Shown: positions 40,334 to 44,525 of the stretch, in pieces
Position numbering within the stretch: the first letter of the stretch is position 1
How the letters are laid out: each line of letters begins with the position of its first letter
NCBI GenBank assembly: GCA_963652495.1
Contig: CAVJTU010000017.1
Coordinates: forward strand, 1-44,525
Direction of reading: 5' to 3'
From: Anthropogastromicrobium sp963652495
GTDB taxonomy: Bacteria > Bacillota > Clostridia > Lachnospirales > Lachnospiraceae
DNA: 44,525 nucleotides
Program-made: the position numbers and the translations under genes
Notes under the pieces: generated by a model
The model's database searches: none
The model's input: only the letters and a program-made list of their open reading frames with translations
Told to the model about the DNA's origin: nothing

Positions 40334-43300
40334 TCAATTATCAATTTCAGCGGTTGCACTCTTCTCAGAAGTTACAGCTTGCAAATCTTCTGCAGTTTGC
40401 TTACCATTCTTCTTGCTATCCTCTGAATGAGCTAATTCACGTTGTTCGATCATCTCTTTCCAAACTTTGCTCTCCTCTTTCTCTGCCAAAAGAAGGTTGA
40501 TCACAGATGCGCAAAAAATATCCTGCGGCAGTTGTCCCTTAAAACCTGGATTTACAGTCGGGTCGGCCTCTTTTTGATACCAGCCATCTGGTTCCATCGC
40601 CCAAAAGTGACCCTTGCCCGGTGCGGTAACGGTATCAAGTGCCGTAAATCGGATGCAATCGGTATCTACTTCCTGCGGAAAGGCAATACGCTTTGGTTCA
40701 TAGGAAGAGGGTAGATGATCTTGTACAATCTGTTTCCATGCATCATTTATCCACGCCTCAACGCGATAGCTGCGAAGTTCTCCCTCATGCTCACGATGAT
40801 TCTGGCGTGGCATGTAGAGGATACCACAAAGAGTATGCTTTTTAGGTGTCCGAATAATAAAGGAATACGGATAACCGCCCGTCAGTCGCATGAAGGTCTG
40901 CGGATTTCCATCAAGGCAGGCAGATAACGAATCATCCGCTGCATTACTGCCATTTGAATGCCGAGATACACTTCCTTCATCTGTATGTGCTTGTGCCAAA
41001 GCGTCCGGTACTATCTCTGCGCCTAATTCCTTCATTATATTATTCATCTCAAACAGCGATGATATTTGTTCCCATGATGCCTGACCATTCGGTGCAAATG
41101 CATCACTCTTCATATAAGAAAGAATACTTCTCTTTAAGGCTGCGGCCTGTGCGGTATCCTGTTCCAGATTCATGGAGGTCATCATCAAACGACCAGTTCC
41201 AATCCGACACTCAAACAAAAGGCTCATCTTGTCGTTTCGGTTCCACTCGTCGATTGGCTGAACAAGGTTTGTAATGCAATCACAATTTAATTTCTCGACT
41301 CGAAGTCCTCTTGCATTTTCGATTAGAGACTGCCACTGCCATCCGCCGTCAGCTGTTGTTGGAAATGATGCAAATGCTAGATGCTCATTTAAAATGATCA
41401 TGCCCATGCCGCGTGCCCAGGTCGGTCCCATCTGCGAATTCCAGAATGATGGATTAAAGCGCACAGGCGGGCAATCGTAGGAGGTATCCTCATACGGCAG
41501 TTCAAACAGTACTCGCTTTCCTTCATCAAGAAGAGATTCTGCACGAAAGCGATCTGAAGTGATGTACACTTCATGTGTGTCGGTGGCTGTGTTTAACTTG
41601 TCGGATGGTGAACTTTTGTTTAACTCTTCTAATAATATAGAAACTTTGCCCGGCTTATCTGATATAGAAGCTTCACTTGACTTGCTGCTGTCAAACAGCC
41701 ACAACGGCCATGTGTTTTGTACAAACCTTTCATTTGCCTTCATGCTTACACGCAATGTATAAGCACAGTTTGGTTCTATCTCTTCTATATTTAAGTAAAT
41801 GCAGCCGGCAGACTGATTTTTCTCTAATGCATAGTCTTTCGGCTCAAGTGTTCCGGAAAGGACAGGCAACGGGAATCCAGTCTGCGTCAGTGTCTTGCCA
41901 TGCTCCCCGTATGTATACTGAGTACCAGACTTCTGCTCAAGCTGCCAGTGGATGCTAACAGACTGTAACGGTTCACGTCCAAAATGACTGACTTCGATAG
42001 GGATGCTGACCGTAGTTTTTTTCGCATGATCAATGCAATAGGACTCGATACGCGCAAGAAGTACGGTTTCATCGCAAAATTGACGCCACTCACTTGGCGT
42101 AATGTAGCCTTTTGAATCCCAGAATGGGTCGAGGATACCGACAAGTGCGCTGCCCTGTCCCAGGTAGTCGTGCAGATCAAGCAATTCAAATCCATAAATA
42201 TGCGGTGTACGCTGATTTGCCTCTAGATCTTCCTTCAACATACGAACCTGTTGGCGTCCGGAATGGTATACAAAGTCTTTATTCTGACCAAGCACACCAT
42301 GCGCACGTGCACTCTCGCGAAAAATTTCAAAGTTTCCCGGCTGCAAATAGCCTGTAAATTTGTCGATCACATCATAATCCGGATATGCACACCACTGACC
42401 AAGCTCGTGACAGATGACCGGATAAAAAATCCCCTTTAAGGATTCACGGTAATCGCCTCCATGCCAGCCACGCGGTCCACGGATGGTTCCACCCGGCTGA
42501 ATTCCAAAGCCGGAGCGATGAAAATAGACATAATCCGTTCCTGTAATCTTGTCCGGCTCCATCGGATACGGCCAGCCGGACTGAATGGTATAGAGATGTC
42601 TGCTATCATATGCGCGGCATTTTGCCACCCAATCAGTAAGCGGTGCAAGCCAATCTCCGCCCGGCTCATTGCTCGGTGACAGCATAAGGAAAGACGGATG
42701 ATTGCCAAAGGCATCAAGAATGCGTTTTGTCTCTTCCCACAACACATCATTCATCGCTGCATCCGGTGTAAACACATTCCACATATCGCACTCGATCTGC
42801 AAATAGACACCTGCACGGTCTGCCGCTGCAAATGCCGCCTCCGGTGGACAATACGAATGACAGCGGATAAAGTTCATGCCCCAAGTCTTCACGGTATTCA
42901 TGATTTTGTCCCAGTATGCACTGTCGCAGTCTGGAATGCCACTTAACGGATAATCGCCGCCAAAATGTGTTCCACGAAGATAGGTATTTCGCCCATTGAT
43001 AACAAAATGACCGTCTTTCACCTCTGCCCTGCGAAAGCCAAAGGTAACTTCTTCGGTCTGCAATACTGCTTTTGGAGACTGTGACATCACTTCTTCGAGC
43101 TGCAATGGTGACTGTGTGGGTAATGTTACGGTTGTGCTTTTGCCCTGCGATGCATCGCTTGCATCAGATAAGGTTACTGTAAGGTGCTGTAAGTTTTGGT
43201 CAAACTCATCCCACAGTGGTATATTGGATGGGTAATTCAGCGTAAACTCACAGATCTGGCTTCCCGGCATGAGCGTGCAAATCATCTCGGCACAGATATC

Positions 43301-44020
43301 TGTACGTACAGTGTCCTGTACATGGACGATGCAGCTTTGGCTTTGGCTCGTCTCATTTTTCAGATGCACCTGTACGGTGACCTTCGGCATCTGTGCATTC
43401 ACCTGAACACGCTCAATCCAAACACGATTGAATAGTTCTAAGGTAATCGCTCCTGCTACGCCATTCCATGTCGCGCCAAGGGCGTCGGACACTCCATGAC
43501 CATCCGGGCGATATGGCAGCTGCCAGCCATTGTCAATGCAAATCGTGACGATATGCTCTCCTGCTGACAATGCTCCCGTTTCATAGACATGCGGCGCACA
43601 AAGGCTCGTGATACTGCCTTTGCATTCTCCATCAATCCAAAGCGTTGTCTTCCATTTTGTGCACTCAAGCGTCAGCCGACCGACAAATCCATCTGCCTCC
43701 TCTGGCACAAAGATCGTTTTCTGATACCATGTCTTTCCTGTATAATGGCGCGGTGGCTGACTTAAAAATGGCACCTTCGTACCATTCTCCTGCGCATACG
43801 CATACTCGCCTCGCTGATACCACAACGCATCATATAAACTTTGAACCCACGGCGTATCTGTGTTGATCTCATCGCCGTAGCCCTGCGCCTGCAAGCATCC
43901 CGGCAGCGTGATTGTCTGCGGCAATCTTGTTTTTTCCCAGCGCTCAGCAAAACCTCTGTCCTCTTTGTCCATTGCAAAGCTCCAGAGTCCTGCCAGATCA
44001 CAGGTCTGTCTCTTCTCCAT
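40334..44020 (-). CDS. Large GH2-family hydrolase with discoidin-like C-terminal domain
   Basis: The 1228-residue product has a GH2 sugar-binding domain (DLAGLWSFAMDKEDRG, KTWYQKTIFVPEEADG), an Ig-like domain, and a TIM barrel with acid/base E452 in LSPSNEPGG and nucleophile E539 in VICHELGQW. Around residues 1040-1150 a beta-sandwich segment (LDGNPQTFMRLTGGYPYSFI, RSYRVEAWINDAWKQIV, CIRFTALDT) resembles an F5/8 type C (discoidin/CBM32-like) domain. The last about 60 residues are charged. No signal peptide is present. GGAGG and AAAGGATAG precede the ATG. It is the first gene of the rhamnogalacturonan locus; a side-chain beta-galactosidase or related activity is likely. Confidence 0.88.
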   Translation of the reverse strand: MEKRQTCDLAGLWSFAMDKEDRGFAERWEKTRLPQTITLPGCLQAQGYGDEINTDTPWVQSLYDALWYQRGEYAYAQENGTKVPFLSQPPRHYTGKTWYQKTIFVPEEADGFVGRLTLECTKWKTTLWIDGECKGSITSLCAPHVYETGALSAGEHIVTICIDNGWQLPYRPDGHGVSDALGATWNGVAGAITLELFNRVWIERVQVNAQMPKVTVQVHLKNETSQSQSCIVHVQDTVRTDICAEMICTLMPGSQICEFTLNYPSNIPLWDEFDQNLQHLTVTLSDASDASQGKSTTVTLPTQSPLQLEEVMSQSPKAVLQTEEVTFGFRRAEVKDGHFVINGRNTYLRGTHFGGDYPLSGIPDCDSAYWDKIMNTVKTWGMNFIRCHSYCPPEAAFAAADRAGVYLQIECDMWNVFTPDAAMNDVLWEETKRILDAFGNHPSFLMLSPSNEPGGDWLAPLTDWVAKCRAYDSRHLYTIQSGWPYPMEPDKITGTDYVYFHRSGFGIQPGGTIRGPRGWHGGDYRESLKGIFYPVICHELGQWCAYPDYDVIDKFTGYLQPGNFEIFRESARAHGVLGQNKDFVYHSGRQQVRMLKEDLEANQRTPHIYGFELLDLHDYLGQGSALVGILDPFWDSKGYITPSEWRQFCDETVLLARIESYCIDHAKKTTVSIPIEVSHFGREPLQSVSIHWQLEQKSGTQYTYGEHGKTLTQTGFPLPVLSGTLEPKDYALEKNQSAGCIYLNIEEIEPNCAYTLRVSMKANERFVQNTWPLWLFDSSKSSEASISDKPGKVSILLEELNKSSPSDKLNTATDTHEVYITSDRFRAESLLDEGKRVLFELPYEDTSYDCPPVRFNPSFWNSQMGPTWARGMGMIILNEHLAFASFPTTADGGWQWQSLIENARGLRVEKLNCDCITNLVQPIDEWNRNDKMSLLFECRIGTGRLMMTSMNLEQDTAQAAALKRSILSYMKSDAFAPNGQASWEQISSLFEMNNIMKELGAEIVPDALAQAHTDEGSVSRHSNGSNAADDSLSACLDGNPQTFMRLTGGYPYSFIIRTPKKHTLCGILYMPRQNHREHEGELRSYRVEAWINDAWKQIVQDHLPSSYEPKRIAFPQEVDTDCIRFTALDTVTAPGKGHFWAMEPDGWYQKEADPTVNPGFKGQLPQDIFCASVINLLLAEKEESKVWKEMIEQRELAHSEDSKKNGKQTAEDLQAVTSEKSATAEIDN

Positions 44021-44053
44021 CTATCCTTTTCCTCCGTTGCTGTGACTCCATAC

Positions 44054-44083
44054 ATTATAAGTAAACTCAAGATAACTATTCAG
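44054..44083 (-). promoter_or_regulatory. Probable promoter of the large GH2 gene
   Basis: TATAAT (44054-44059) lies 34 bases before the start codon. A weak -35 (CTGAAT, 44078-44083) at 18 bases falls inside a TCTGAATAGTTA motif, the half-repeat also seen at 5150 and 35060. The gap 44021-44404 also holds a terminator and IS-like sequence. Confidence 0.5.
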
Positions 44084-44159
44084 AGCAGCAAGACTATGAT
44101 ACCACACAAAAAGGTCGGACACAATGGAGGATAAACGCAAAAACTTCTGCCTTAAACTA

Positions 44160-44190
44160 CAAAAGAGCCAGTGGCTGTCCCACTAGCTCC
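44160..44190 (-). terminator. Terminator upstream of the GH2 gene
   Basis: On the minus strand GAGCTAGTGG pairs with CCACTGGCTC (one mismatch) and is followed by TTTTG. It would stop transcripts entering from the right. Confidence 0.65.
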
Positions 44191-44237
44191 TTCAATTTCA
44201 ATTTTAATCGTTACTTTTTAATTGTTCTTTTTAATTA

Positions 44238-44404
44238 AAGTGAACCCCTTTGTCAAGACAAATTTTGAGATTTTTAAGTTGGATTCCGGGGGGATAAACT
44301 CTGCCTTTCTCCCTTGTTTACCCACTAAATGTGGATATATGAGATGTCAAGGGCTTGCCGCTTGCGGCTTCCGAAGGAACCCTTTATAGCTCATATATCT
44401 ACAT
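44238..44404. other. IS-like end sequence and long inverted repeat
   Basis: The stretch AAGTGAACCCC then TTTGTCAAGACAAA (from about 44238) resembles the end of an insertion sequence. Further right, AAATGTGGATATATGAG (44327-44343) is mirrored by CTCATATATCTACATTT (44390-44406), 16 of 17 bases, enclosing a CCGC..GCGG hairpin. I cannot name the element from this part. Confidence 0.4.
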
Positions 44405-44524
44405 TTACCCTCCCTTATTATATACTTTATACAGACTTTTTCCATCCAGCTCTTTCCGACTTGAGCACAGACCTGTCCCATCCAATATGACCTGCCAGTA
44501 CTTTTTCCGAATTCTTCCTTCTTC
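44405..44524 (-). pseudogene. Truncated transposase fragment (runs off the window)
   Basis: A 39-residue frame ends at 44405 and continues past the window edge. It reads RKKYWQVILDGTGLCSSRKE near its start, resembling the first catalytic Asp segment of DDE transposases (VILDGTGL). The frame stops soon afterwards, long before the rest of a catalytic core, so the copy visible here seems truncated. Confidence 0.5.
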
Positions 44525-44525
44525 A

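Overview
The window looks like chromosomal DNA of a Gram-positive, anaerobic, pectin-using gut Clostridium of the Lachnospiraceae type. This rests on strong GGAGG ribosome binding sites, TTGACA/TATAAT promoters with extended -10 elements, YtcP/LplB-type sugar permeases, a pflB-pflA pair, a FliB-type lysine methylase, and many GH2/GH35/PL enzymes without signal peptides. Almost every gene lies on the minus strand, so operons read from high to low coordinates; only a small bicupin gene (22616-23263) is on the plus strand. No genus is claimed.

Region 1 (about 1-10.8 kb) is a beta-galactoside/galactan-type locus. A LacI regulator (9631-10671) has its own promoter with an operator just downstream of the start point. 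Copies of the same 14-bp palindrome flank the promoter of a transport operon (permease 8066-9025, permease 7141-8052, binding protein 5353-6999). Then come a GH35 beta-galactosidase and a GH2 enzyme, separated by a terminator-like hairpin, followed by a small unknown ORF and a degenerate LytTR-type response regulator. The transport operon has no ATPase gene, so a shared MsmX-type ATPase elsewhere is likely.

Region 2 (10.8-14.6 kb) carries pyruvate formate-lyase and its activating enzyme, with their own promoter, long leader and hairpins. Region 3 (14.6-23.3 kb) is a mixed block: a four-gene operon of a FliB-like protein with an acidic insert, a permease fused to an M1-aminopeptidase-like ectodomain lacking HExxH, an ABC ATPase and a small membrane protein; an FGGY sugar kinase with its own promoter; an ABC exporter pseudogene with an internal deletion; and the bicupin gene.

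Region 4 (23.4-44.0 kb) is a rhamnogalacturonan-I utilisation locus: a large GH2, a YesU-like DUF1961 protein, an LplB/LplC/solute-binding-protein import operon, a YetA/PcRGLX-type exo-rhamnogalacturonan lyase, a second large GH2 with an unusual acid/base motif, a nitroreductase, a CE12 acetylesterase and a PL11 lyase. An AbrB-RelE toxin-antitoxin pair sits at its downstream end, and a truncated transposase with IS-like sequence lies upstream. No depolymerase has a signal peptide, so the inferred scheme is import of oligosaccharides and breakdown in the cytoplasm.

The most interesting non-coding signal is a repeated, long-hairpin element of about 190-210 bp. Copies at 28358-28549 and 31976-32184 bracket the second large GH2 gene. 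A diverged inverted copy lies at 10856-10990. The cores are nearly identical, while the outer stems differ in sequence yet still pair. A separate 179-bp multi-hairpin module lies at 39269-39447.
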